Positions 12,715-23,615 of a stretch of DNA of 64,000 nucleotides are shown here, in pieces. Each line of letters begins with the position of its first letter. Positions within the stretch are counted from its first letter, which is position 1. The notes below the pieces were generated by a model. That model had not been told where the DNA came from and made no database searches. It saw only the letters and a program-made list of their open reading frames with translations. This DNA is from Cryptomeria japonica (lineage: Eukaryota > Streptophyta > Pinopsida > Cupressales > Cupressaceae), in contig NC_081409.1 in the NCBI RefSeq assembly GCF_030272615.1, positions 477,620,573 through 477,684,572 of the forward strand, read 5' to 3'. A program made the translations under genes and the position numbers.

Positions 12715-13468
12715 CTTCCTTGCAAATAGTGCTTCAATTTCTTCATTTTATCTTCTAGTATCTTCATGTTATTTTGCATAAAGTGCTTTCCAATCAGATT
12801 TGTCAAATGATGATGATGATGCTTTCAAGGCTATATCAGTCTTGATTGTAGCAACAGGACCAAATTCTTCAAGCTCAAATGTTGAAAGTTTTCCAACTAG
12901 AGTATCTCTAGATACTAATGTATTAGGCATTGATCTCAACTCATTAATAGTTATTACTTTCATTTTGTAAGTTGGTGGTAAAGCTCTTCAAACTTTAGGA
13001 AACAATTTCATCTTCACTTAAAGATCCTCCACAACATTGTATTCCTAAAATAATTTCATTAACTCCTTCCATAAATGCAGAAACTCTTTCATCCTCTTCC
13101 ATTTTTAAATTTTCATACCTGACCCGGTCACATTCCAGTTTTGCAATTTTGATAGTGGAATCTCCTTCATTCAATGTTCCCATTTTATCCCAAATAGCTT
13201 TGGTTGTAGATCTGTCTGATAACCCCATGATTTGCTAATCTAATGATGTGCTTAGAAGTTCTTCTCTTGCTTTATGATCATTCTCCAAGTCTTTAGCTAA
13301 GGTTGGTAGATTAGGGTTATTTGGATTAGGAGCAACATAGCCATTCTTTGTAACATCCCATATATCTCTTCCAATGCAGTTCAGATGTGTCTCCATTCTG
13401 ATCTTCCATATACCATAGTTAGTTCCATCAAGTTTGGGAGTGTCCTTCCTGAAGATATTTGCTACCAT
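12715..13468 (-). pseudogene. gag: Copia-1 gag N-terminal and central domains
   Basis: Starts at the ATG at 13468, about 60 bases after the 5' LTR. The first segment has the LDGTNYGIWKIRMETHL signature of Copia gag. The next segments (13228-12995, 12963-12769) carry the central gag helices, with motifs such as AIWDKMGTLNEGD and LSTFELEEFG. Stops near 13234 and 12994 and a shift near 12720 separate it from the zinc knuckle. Copia-5 has a closely related gag, so these two families are sisters. Confidence 0.88.
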
Positions 13469-13508
13469 AGGATCTCCTCAAGTTGTTAGGCTTCTGTAAA
13501 AAGAAAAC

Positions 13509-13525
13509 TAGGCTCTGATACCGAT
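13509..13525 (-). promoter_or_regulatory. Copia-1 primer-binding site
   Basis: On the minus strand ATCGGTATCAGAGCC follows the LTR end CCTAACA by no more than two bases. This is the initiator-Met tRNA site of plant Copia elements with one change. Confidence 0.88.
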
Positions 13526-14653
13526 TGTTAGGAACCGGGAAGGACAACTAAGAGGGGGGGTGAATCAGTTGTCAATAAATTGCAACCCAAAATAAATTAT
13601 TCCAACTTAAAACTCAGTGCTGGTAAAATAGATTAATAGTTATAGTATTACTGGTACAACTTAATGCATGAAACAGAAAGAAAAACAACATCCACAACAC
13701 ATGACATAGAGATTTTGACGTGGAAACCCTGTAAGGGGAAAAACCACAGTGGGAAACCTTACCCACAATCAGATGATACTACTGTAGATAGTAAGTGAAT
13801 ACAATAATGGGGTCTACACATATAGAAAGGTCAACCGTCTAGAGCTCAATGCTCAATCACAAAATTAGGAGTCACACTGACTACACAGTTGGATGGTTAA
13901 ATCCAATAATCAATGTACTGCTTCAATTTAGCATCTTCAATGTCGGATTCAAAATTGGTTTAAGCTCTGCACATGAGGACCAAACACCTTCATAACCTTT
14001 AACAACCTTCCTTCAACCTTCAGATGATATCTACATGATTCACACAAGGATCTGCTTGTTTTCTCTCTTCACAATGATCTTCAATATTCATACACACTCA
14101 CACACTTCTTCCAAATAATATCTTACAATTATTTATACAAAACCTAAGACCTAATTATTAGGTCATCTCCCAAAAGATATTACATTTAAATCAATTACAA
14201 AATAAGTCTTGGTGCAATACAATATGTCGGCCTCAATACATTTACACATTATCCAATCAATAAATCATTTCCAAATCGTGTCGCGCTGATCTGGAACATG
14301 TTTTCCTATGTCGGTTCATAACTTGGACCTATCTGCTGGTTAAGGCAAATATGTGAACCCGATCAGACCAATATGTAAAATACCAAATGCAAGCATCCAA
14401 TCCATGTCTTTGGCATAACCAAATGATCTCTAGATGATAACAAGTCATCATCAACTTCCTGAGTTGTCGGTAAAACATATATCGGTAACTATGCATAAGC
14501 CAATATCCATGCAGGGACCACAATATGCCAGTCCATCAATAAACCAATATAACCAGAGTGTCAAATCAACAATGTAGACCTCCAGAAAAATAAGTGTTGA
14601 CATCAATGACAAAAACAATGCAACACATGATGAAGTCATCCATAATACCAACA
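13526..14653 (-). repeat. Copia-1 right LTR (5' LTR)
   Basis: 1,128 bases, TGTTAGGAACC...ATACCAACA. It aligns along its whole length to 7908-9034. The minus-strand TATAAATA promoter box is at about 14130-14137 and the poly-G/C motif at 13550-13567. Confidence 0.93.
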
Positions 14654-14658
14654 CTTAT
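14654..14658. other. Copia-1 target-site duplication, right (CTTAT)
   Basis: Second copy of the 5-base target, matching 7903-7907. Confidence 0.95.
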
Positions 14659-14869
14659 CTCTTCAACACAAGTCAACACTAACTTTTGTACCAGTGACTC
14701 CAATATCCATTATGCTAGATGACCTTCTCTTCCTTACCGATGACCTACTATACTAGATGACATCGAAGACATATCATCCAATATGCATCAATGTAATTAT
14801 TGTACATACATCTCCCATACCATTTTCCATCCTATACCGGTTGACATCAATGAAAACACAATGCAAACA
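14654..14869 (-). repeat. Element A right LTR, remainder beyond Copia-1
   Basis: Continues the match to the left LTR (equivalent to about 1907-2101) and ends in CAAACA. The first five bases, CTTAT, are the duplicated target of Copia-1. Adding both parts gives an LTR of about 2.56 kb. Confidence 0.88.
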
Positions 14870-16862
14870 TAATATGTTGATGTTGACAATGATTTATCTA
14901 AGAAATTTTCAGAAGCATTAATCCTAACTCCTAGTAACAAATAAAGTGGTCCATCATTAGAGTGTGGTCCTTGTTTGGAACTTGTGATAGCTCCATCTAC
15001 TATTCTTGATGTGGATCCTCTTGCATATTACCCGTCTTCCCAAAATAATGATGAGAAAGATCGAAAGATGGATAAGGTGCTTGATCAGCTTCATTAGCAC
15101 TATAGATTCTCTCTCTCTCTCCTCTTGCTTTTTTGTGACATTCTTCTATTTGTCTATCCATTCCTCTATTTGTTGTCCCTAGTGTTGTGTACTTGAGGAT
15201 GATGCAAAGTGTTGAGATCTCTTTTGGTCTCTCCCATGTTGACTCAAAAAATACTTGTGTTCCCTTCTTCCATTGTGGTTTCCTTTCTTTGCAGAATGAG
15301 GATAATCCTATGCAAATACATACACATGATATAAATGATTCATCATTACAATTATACTGACTCCAAATTTAGGTGAAACCACCTCATGTTTTGTGATTTA
15401 TGATCATTATCCTTTGATTTGTCCTCGCTTGGGGGCTAAATTATTGTGATAAAATGATTGTATTTTTGGGTGTATCTTACCTTAAAGAAATTGCTCTTGA
15501 TAAGGCGTAGGCAATCACTTTAATGTGGGGTCATACATTTCGCTCAATTATTCTCTCTCTTGCATATCTTGATACTTAAAATTACTTAGCTTTTTCTTTG
15601 TAATTTTTGGTTTTTTTTTTTCATGACTTATAGTAAGAGAACCTTACTAGTTGTAGTCATGGTTCTCTCTCTCATGATCTTCCCTTTTATCTTATCACTA
15701 AAGTTTTGAGATCCTAAAGTCCACTGGGGCTTGGTGTATCTTGCCCCCTTGACAACTTGGTGAAAGTTTTTCAATGTGAACCCTTTGTACTTTACCAAGA
15801 GTATTATTAACTTCATACTCTCACTAAAGTGGGACCTAAATTTAGTGTCCTAAAATTGCATCCCTTGCAATTTTTGATCCCATTTGGGTCTTCACCTTAG
15901 TTTTTGCGCCCCTTGGCCTAATTGAAGACCTAATTATGCTCATGCACATCACAAACATCAAAAACTTTGATTTTGCCCTTTTCACACACCTTGATCCTAG
16001 CCTAAAATAGGGCATGGCACCATGGTCCCCCCTAAAATGAGGCCTCTCAAAATCATTTTTTCCATTTTAAATTTGAGCGGGATTTCCCTCTGCATGTTGT
16101 CTCATGTCAAAAAATTAGTTAATCAACCTAACAGGAAATTATATAAAGAGGATTTCCCTTCTCATTTGAACATCCACAAGCATCTATCAAGCACCTGGAA
16201 ATCACAAGAGATCAACCATTCAAGAATTCAAGAGAATTTATCATCTCCAATCTTCCCTCAAGCCCTGGAGCAGCAATAAAGTCAAGATTCAAGCATTGAA
16301 GTGGAAATCTACATCCTATTTCATGAAACACTAATTTCATGTGGAAGCAAGTAAAACTTCACAAGGTATAATCATTCAATTTTTAGTCATAATTCAGCAT
16401 CTCCCTTAAAAGGAGAACATTTCCTTCAATTATTTTAGTTACATTTATCTCAATTTCATGGTTAATTCTAAAACTGGGGTTTGACCAAAGGCAAACCCTC
16501 TTCCCAACCTATTTCCCTTGATTTCTGTGTGCAGGAAACAAGTGTGCAGTTGTATTTCTAGAAATAAGCTTTAGACACAGAGATGGAACAACCCTTTTTG
16601 GTGTGTGGAAAATTTAGAGGACCATGTTATCGCATCATGGTTCCTTCTTTTTTGAGGCATTTTCGTAGGGTAGATTCAAATCAGCTCATATTTCTCAGAT
16701 CCAGGTGCATGACAAAATCCTAAATCTATAGCTCAATATTTTCTCAATTTTGTCTTCAATTTCAGCACTTTACCCTAAATCTACATTTCAACTTACAAAA
16801 GAGGGAAAAACACTTCATAATAAATTAGTTAACTTAGTATTCAGTCCTTATTTGATTTGTGA
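14870..16862. other. Unassigned sequence upstream of the decayed long frame
   Basis: No gene is recognisable. There is a short CT microsatellite at about 15106-15122. The stretch 15420-16020, with many short T and C runs and the words gcttgggggctaaat and gggacctaaatttag, resembles the tail of an old LTR, but I found no partner copy. A TATATAAAGAGG box at about 16141-16152 (plus) could be the promoter of the frame that follows. A pyrimidine tract ending in GTGTGCAG at about 16525-16533 could be an intron acceptor. Confidence 0.35.
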
Positions 16863-16934
16863 TTGAATCTATTGGATTCCTCCCCTCTTTTGAATGTAAA
16901 GGATCTCTCCCCCTTAAATTCAAAAATTGATTTC

Positions 16935-19058
16935 ATGATTTCTCCTTCCATGTTGCAAATTTCCAAATCAAATTTTCCCCTCTATAGTATCCTTAAAGGG
17001 GAAGTGAGATGGGGTTTGAGTAAGGAGGCAAAGGAGTTCCTCGGGCCTAAGGACCTTGAGCCTATAGCAGGGATTAACCATAATTGGGGATCATGGTTTT
17101 ACTTTGAGGAGCATACAATTATCAGGATTTCTAGTACCCCTTTTACTCCTAAACTCCTTCCCATAATAGTGCTAGATAAAGTTTCTTTTCTAGAGATCAT
17201 GCATTAGTTGGCTGAAGAGGAGAAATCCTTAATTGGAGGAGCTCATAAGAAGGGTTCACTTCTTCCATCTTAGGTCATTGTGGGAATGTATCATTTTACA
17301 AATAGGAAAGCTTGTGATATTTTGGATGCTATGATGAGAAAATACAACATCCCCCAAGCCAAGTATTGATATTATGATTCAGAATGGTTTACCCAAGGAC
17401 TTGGGAAGACAAAGCCCCATCAACATCAATTGGATATTGAGGAGGACCTTATAAGGAATGTTGATTATAATGAGGTGTTGAGCATGAAAGAGAGATGGTA
17501 CAAAATAAAGTATGAGGAGAATAAGAAAAGAAGAGTTGATAGCTCATATTCCCCTACATGGGAATAGCTATTAATACCAGGAGCAAGGATGACAAGAATT
17601 TTTAGTTCATACATAGATATTGACCAGATTACTTTGCCTCATTAGAGGCCTAGGGTGGTAGAGCCCTAGGTTTAACAAGTGGAAGAGGAGGAACCTGACT
17701 CTCCTCAATCTATTGCTTCCCTTCATTCCTCCCACTATTTAGACATCACACCCACCATCTAAAGATCCCTTCAACCACCTCAGTTATTTATTGAGGCCAC
17801 CATAAAGAATCCTATGGTTGCATCTTCTTCATCAAATGGACAGCCCCATCAAATTATACAAGGTCCTAGGGTTGTAACTCCCCTACATATTTTTTCTCCT
17901 GGTAGAGACATTCCTTTCCAGTATTATGAAGGTTTTGACTTCCAAGGTTAGGCACCTATACCTCCACATAGATTTTACACCAAACTAGGTGTGAGGATAG
18001 AGGAGCCCTCTCAAGAATGGGCCCTTGATGCATTAAAGTTAGGTGGGGACCTCAGTGAAGACATAATGCTCACTGCCTGTGAGCAATTTATGAGTGATGA
18101 TGATTTCATTCATACAAGGGAGTTTCAGCAATTCATGATAAGGAATATGATGGATGAAATTAAAAGAAGGAAGGGAATTTAGCTTGATAGTTTGAGGGAA
18201 GAGGAGAGACTTCTAATAAAAGATGAACTTGTGAAAGATACAAAGGAACAGTTAGTTGTCATGACCCCTGAAACGGGGAGACAAGTGGTAAAGAATAGTG
18301 GTGTACTTATTCTTGAAGGGTGGCATATTTCTTCTACTATTGCATTCGATGCCCTAGGAAGAAGGCATGACATTTATATAGAAACAATGGATCTTGACAG
18401 ACGCCTAAGTTTCTCTTTGGTAATATATATTATGAAAACTTGGATCAAATGGTTATTTGGTGCTTACACCCAGTTACACAAAGGCCAGCAATAAATCAAG
18501 AAAATGGATCAATTTTTTGCAAGCCTGATTGATAAGAGAGAGGAAGATACTTATACCATAGAAGCCATATATATGACTATGCATATGGCAAGTTTTTCCC
18601 ACAAGGTGGCATTGAATACTGATGAGGAGGTTCACATCCTAAGGGATAGAGTGAAACAACTTGAGGAGCATTTTAATTCAGGACCAACATATAGGCATCC
18701 CACTTTACAATAATATCCTTCTGAGGAGGGTATTGGACTAAGAAGAGATTTAGCTCAGGCTAGACTGATTATCTCAAGGATGAATAATTAAATTGACATA
18801 TTAAGGTCGGATGCCTCAAGAATGGAGAAGAAGGTAGTCACAAAAATGATAGAGGCCTTGCTAGAAGCTAAGTTTAATGCAATTCTTGATCATGTATATG
18901 TAGCATGGGATGAACATGGGGATCTCCTAGATTTTTATCAGGAACACTTAAGGTGGCAAATATTTCTAGCTTGCTCCTTGTCTCATTTGAGCAAGACAAT
19001 CACAGTGTTGGAGATTGCTCTGGGGTCAAACCTCTCTCTTCACATCTACATGACATTA
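16935..19058 (+). pseudogene. Unrecognised long ORF, single frame, 13 internal stops
   Basis: From the ATG at 16935 the same frame can be read for about 2.1 kb with no frameshift. It meets stops at 17205, 17271, 17367, 17565, 17643, 17667, 17673, 17760, 17949, 18180, 18492, 18711 and 18789. Seven are TAG, five TAA and one TGA, and each is one C-to-T or G-to-A change from CAG, CAA, CGA or TGG. The N-terminal third is hydrophobic/aromatic (around GSWFYFEEHTIIRIS). The middle is proline/serine-rich. The C-terminal third is acidic and helical (for example EEVHILRDRVKQLEE), probably coiled coil. I do not recognise the family. By size and style it could be an auxiliary or gag-like protein of an old LTR element. 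A host gene is possible but less likely. Confidence 0.6.
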
Positions 19059-20435
19059 TGATCAATTTTAGATCAGGGTATATTATGATTAAATAAATTT
19101 ATCATCACTCATAGGATGCATACTTAGAGGATCAAGTTAGAACTCTCAAGCTCCAATGTCGTGTCACTTTTCATATGCCTATCCTATTTGACAGCAAAAG
19201 GATAAATATTGAAGGGAGAAGAGTCTTGAGATCAAAATTAGACTAGAAAGCAAAGATCAAGACTGCCTTGGATCCCATCTTTATTGATATTTTTATTGAT
19301 GAAACATGGATATTAAGTAAGTTGGAGGCCTACTTTGATGCATTATCAAGGTTTGACAATGGAATGACCAGAATGGAGGTAGCCAGGACTACAAAAGATG
19401 AAGATTATTGATAGCATATTGAGACTTCAACAATACAAACAAAATGGATTGGAAACTTTGTGATTCTTCTCAACCTTTGTTTCTATAATTTTTAATTTTT
19501 GAATTTAGTATTAAACTATTGTTTCCCACCTTTTTTTTAATTTCTATCTTTTCTTGTTTTTTGACTTGTGTAGGAGAAAAGGGATATTAATTATGATTAG
19601 GTGGCTTGTCTATGAAATTTTTAGAGAATGACCTACATATTGCCTATTTAATGCATATATTTTATAAAAATATGGTAAGTTGCTCTTTGTCCATTTGCAT
19701 TCAAAAGGTCTGCAGGGTTATCCGATCGTCCAACTTGATAAGAGAGCTCATGTGAAGAAAGGAATAATTCTAGATCATATGAAACAACTGCCACTTGTGG
19801 AGAAAAGAAGGAGAATGTCTATCCCTGTCAGAAGATCTAAAAATTTGTTTGTCTTATTCTGTCAGGCGGTCACCTACTACTTTTTGAAATTGTAAAAGGC
19901 CAAAAGCTTGTAGCATTCTTATTTTCTATAAAAGGATATTCAAGGCTTTGTTTTGAGGCTCTAGGTTCATATTAGAAGTATTATTTGAGCTTTGTAAAAA
20001 CTTTTCCCTAATCTTAGTGAATTTGCACATAAAAAAACCACAGGTTCTATAATATAGTACTATTGTCAATTTCATGTCCTATTTGCAGTCTTTTTGCAAT
20101 GGATATGTGAAGTACTTTGCAATTACAAAAACATCTTGAAATCAAATTTAATGGCTTCCAATTTGTTCTCATCATTTGTGCTCCAGAATCTTATTTAATC
20201 AATAAATCGTAGGTTTTTTTTATTTTACCTCTGCATTGTGTTGTTGAATTTGTATAAATTTGAGCTTCTTCTAAAGTAGAAGATTAAATTATTGTATTCA
20301 TCCAAAAGGATTTTGTAGAGATCATACTTTATTGGGATGAAATTGGGAAATCAATTTGTGTTATGACTAATACCAGGTGTTAGTTATATAAGGCAAAATA
20401 TGTTGCAATGCACACATATTCTATATTGTAATAAT

Positions 20436-20505
20436 GGTTCATCTAGCCCAATGGATAGGCATTTGTCATATGATTATATTAATAACCTTAAAACTTGAAA
20501 TAAAA
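20436..20505 (+). repeat. Possible decayed tRNA or SINE head
   Basis: TAGCCCAATGGATAGG at 20444-20459 fits the polymerase III A box and the D arm of plant tRNAs (best to Arg-type). About 47 bases on, AAACTTGAAAT at 20491-20501 is a poor match to the B box GGTTCGAATCC. Spacing is right for a tRNA, but the stems are not preserved, so this is at most a relic. Confidence 0.25.
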
Positions 20506-20650
20506 GAAAATCTATAAATATTTATATCTAGTTTGTTTTTTTTAGTTTAATTTTTCAGTAGTAGGATAAATTGACTCTCATAGTGACTCAAAGTACATAA
20601 GTCAAGGATATAAGTCATATCTAGTGAAATTAAGTATTTCTTTGATTTAC

Positions 20651-20866
20651 TCAATGTATTGAGAGCATATCTATGGAGTACTTGAAAAGAAGAATTAGGA
20701 TTATAAAAGTCCTTTTAAAGGGATACCCACCTAAGTCTAATAGAGACTGAAGTGTAGAGGATATAACTAGCTCCTTATCACTAGTTATTATCTTGTCAAT
20801 TGGCCATTGATCCAAACCCTTGAGAATTGAGGTTGGCTTCTCATAGAGGGTATTTTGAGACATCAT
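20651..20866 (-). other. Small unrecognised open frame
   Basis: 71 codons with ordinary soluble-protein composition over the first two thirds, then a hydrophobic tail. No known motif, no start context evidence, no neighbours to support it. It may be an exon-like or transposon-derived relic, or chance. Confidence 0.15.
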
Positions 20867-21585
20867 TTGGAAATACTAAAATGCTCAAGGAATGGAAGAT
20901 TAAGTAGCCTCCAAATCAATGTCCCAAAAGAATAGGAAAATGAAGAACATACTCGAAGCACAAAGAAGTTGTAGACAACTATAAAATGATAAATGCTACA
21001 TTGTTGAATGAAGAACCTCTTCTAAAACCAAGATGATGATTAGGATAATGAAGACAATAATTTTCATGAGTACCCCCAATGACACTACTTGAACAATCAG
21101 ATGGAAAACAAACCAAAATCATATATTAGTCAAAGATACATTTAACACATGAATCTACATGAGTGACCCCAATGACACTACTCAACCATGCAAGAATAAA
21201 TTGCCAGTCAAAAATATAGGTGCCATTAGTCTGAAGAACACTAACTAACAAGAGATGGAAGGTCGCCTCCACAAAAATAGAATGCAAGAGTGTCTAACTT
21301 CAAAGTGAAACCACAAAAGTGTTAACACCAACAATAGAAACCCCCCCATAATGTTGACAAGGGAGAAACATGACAAATCCATTGAAATTGTGTGTCACCA
21401 TGAATTGCATGAGGGAGAATTTGAATTTGCACAAGAAAGTGCCTATAACTAAAAATTGTAGGCAACCAATGCACACACACATGGGACAAGAATCTCTAGG
21501 ATTTGATGTCATCATGGAGGGACACTCACTAGACAAAGGTGTGCTGAAAAAGTAGAAGGCACTACCCAACCCCCCATGGAACTTA

Positions 21586-21590
21586 ATAAT
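21586..21590. other. Gypsy target-site duplication, left (ATAAT)
   Basis: ATAAT directly before TGTTAGTTAAC; the same five bases follow the other end at 51381-51385. Confidence 0.93.
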
Positions 21591-21945
21591 TGTTAGTTAA
21601 CATATTATGCTTCTTTGATTTGTATTCAATTAAACTCCATGCCCTTAGGAAGTCACAATTGTAAACTAACAAATTGGGAAAAAACACAATTTTCTTTTCC
21701 CTCTAAATTTTAAAATACGTACATCTCCCTTATATAATATTCAATGAATTATTAAATATAAATTTGTGCCCACTTTTAACTAGAAAGCAGTAAGGCAATA
21801 CATTCATTCATAAACATGCAATGAACATAACATGCGTAAATATTTCCTTTGATCATGAAAAAATAGTTTCACAGATTTTAGAATTCACATAAACAAGGAA
21901 TTGGCAAATCAGTATTGCTAGATAATGTTCTTTCTCAGATAAATT
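21591..21945 (-). repeat. Gypsy left LTR (3' LTR), outer part
   Basis: Equals 40057-40411 of the right LTR. On minus it contains the TATATAAG-type promoter box (about 21729-21738) about 140 bases from the LTR end, which places R and U5 in this short outer part. The remaining ~4.6 kb of LTR is U3. Confidence 0.9.
21941..21945. other. Copia-2 target-site duplication, left (AAATT)
   Basis: AAATT before TGTTGGCATT; the right side has AAATC at 29519-29523 (one change). The other Gypsy LTR has a single AAATT at this place (about 40407-40411). Confidence 0.85.
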
Positions 21946-23546
21946 TGTTGGCATTATGTGAACTGGCATGAGCCTTATGTGAACGGACATGAAGACATAA
22001 TGATATTGTATGTTGTCAGTGATGTCAATATGGGACATAGTGTGAACCGGCACATGTGATAAGTGAAGAGAGAGGAACTGGCATATGTGTGAACCGGTTT
22101 ATATGCCAAAGTGAAGTGGCATATTTGTTCAAGGTGAACCGGCATGAAGTTATGGGAACTGGCACATGGAAGCACTGTATGACTACTGGTTGGTAAGTAG
22201 CTTCCACTTTGGGGTTTCCATTTGGAGTACCTCAAGTCTATGTGACTCAATCGGTGATCTTTGTGTGATGAGTTAGCAGTATGATGGAGGATAGATCGTG
22301 TTGCCACGTAAGCTCTATGTGCATGAAGGATCTTGCATGAAGATGACTATTCCTATCTACCTCGGGAATGTGCAAAGTCTGTCAAATTGTGATAACACAT
22401 GATGGGTTATCAGCCACCATGAAAATAGTGTATAATGGATGATGGAGAATGTCTTGAGATCGATTCAAGATTGTTGCATTTAATGCAGCATGATTCAACA
22501 GTCAGGATGAACCGTTTGAATTGCTTAACCTAACAGGTTTAGGGTTTAGGGTTTTTGCTACCAACCTGTGTGTCTCCTATAAGGTCGATGTTGGGTTTCT
22601 TTCTGAAGTTGTTGGCAAAAGTTGTGTGTATCCAAGGAAAGTGATATGTGATTCTTGCCAGACCAAAGGAGAGAAGAGATACCTACAAAGTGAATGTGCA
22701 AAAGGAAAAGAGGAGCCTAAATGGATCTGCATTAGCATTAAGTGTTGTTAACAGATCATTGTAATACCTGTTGATCTCTAACCACTTCAACAGTTGTAAA
22801 ATCCCCTAACAGGGTACCCTTAACTGGCTTGATTCAAAATCCCTTAATTCGGGTGGTCTTAACCGGCTTGTTTCAAATCCCTTAACCGGGTAACTTGAGG
22901 CTAATGAGTTCTGAGAAGCTAGAGAAGCTTAGGAGATCCTTTCAGCTATTGATTTCTTGAAATCCTCTAACAAGGTGACCCTACCGGGTTTAACCCTTAA
23001 CCGGGTGATCCTTAACAGGATCGGTTCTTACCAGAACCTATTGTAATGTCCTTAACCGGACAAGGCTCCTAACAGAGTGGACTTCTAAAGAGTTCAAAAA
23101 TAGCTTCTGGGTATTCATCCCCATCGTGGTTTTTCCCAATTGGGTTTCCACATGAAAAATATGTGTGTCATCTGAAATGCTTTTGTCTTGTGATGCTTTG
23201 TTTTATCTTTTAAGCACATGAAGGTTCTATGTTTTATGCCTGTCTATAAAACATATTGAACTCATTGTTGTGAAGATCTGATGGTCAAGTTTACTGGTTT
23301 ATGCATGAGAATATAATGATATTGTAGTATTGAGTTAAGAGGAAAGCTTATTGAGTGACTGGTTCATGACTGATTGAGCTATACTGGATGTTATTGGTTG
23401 CACTTTGTTTTACCGGTATCCCTGTTTATCAGTCATTTGGGGTATTTGTTGTCAAACCGGTTTTTGACTGTATTTGTGTTTGTACTGATTCACCCCCCCC
23501 CCTCTCAGTACCGATTTGGTACTAGTGGTTCATCATTGATTTATCA
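21946..23546 (+). repeat. Copia-2 5' LTR
   Basis: TGTTGGCATTATG...TTTATCA, 1,601 bases, rich in (A)ACCGG words. It carries TGATTCACCCCCCCCCCTCTCAGT at about 23487-23508, the same U5 motif seen reversed in all minus-strand Copia LTRs of this window. Confidence 0.95.
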
Positions 23547-23548
23547 AT

Positions 23549-23560
23549 TGGTATCAGAGC
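23549..23560 (+). promoter_or_regulatory. Copia-2 primer-binding site
   Basis: TGGTATCAGAGC two bases after the LTR end: exact plant Copia initiator-Met tRNA site. Confidence 0.95.
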
Positions 23561-23615
23561 ACTCCAGGTCCTCTGTGTTGTAAGCTTAACCGCTTGAGGA
23601 AAAGATCCTAGTCTA

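Larger units (their letters stand above)
7908..14653 (-). mobile_element. Copia-1: full-length Ty1/Copia element, decayed
   Basis: A 6,746-base element with LTRs 7908-9034 and 13526-14653, a CTTAT target duplication, polypurine tract, primer site and a complete but broken gag-protease-integrase-RT-RNase H order on the minus strand. The two LTRs differ at about 20 sites in their first ~190 bases by eye, so it is clearly older than Copia-2. It sits inside the right LTR of element A. Confidence 0.93.
1..14869 (-). mobile_element. Element A: gag-only Copia-type LTR retrotransposon, split by Copia-1
   Basis: The sequence 8-2101 is repeated at 6002-7907 plus 14654-14869, in the same orientation, so these are two LTRs around an internal region of about 3.46 kb (2102-5561). 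A polypurine tract lies beside the left LTR and a primer site of the TGGTATCAGAGC type (seen reversed) beside the right LTR, which puts the element on the minus strand. The internal region has recognisable gag pieces (N-terminal domain, spacer, zinc knuckles). I see no protease, integrase, reverse transcriptase or RNase H. This fits the class called TR-GAG (terminal-repeat retrotransposon with GAG domain), which needs enzymes from autonomous relatives. About 0.45 kb of the left LTR lies outside the window, so the TSD cannot be checked. Confidence 0.82.
19062..21585. other. Unassigned AT-rich sequence left of the Gypsy element
   Basis: The frame of the previous feature degenerates here, to about 19420, with more stops. 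A TATAAAAGG box lies at about 19928-19936 on plus but no matching LTR was found. A phrase around CCCAATGACACTACT occurs twice about 90 bases apart (near 21078 and 21166). A 71-codon minus-strand frame at 20651-20866 looks protein-like but matches nothing I know. No other feature is supported. Confidence 0.3.

Noticed and set aside
16141-19940. The decayed frame as a complete LTR element with LTRs near 15400-16330 and 19600-20240
   Set aside because: Both flanks have TATA-like boxes, but I could not align the two flanks to each other.
23490-23506. Poly-C/poly-G runs as G-quadruplex regulators
   Set aside because: Only one long run per site; better explained as the shared U5 motif of Copia LTRs.
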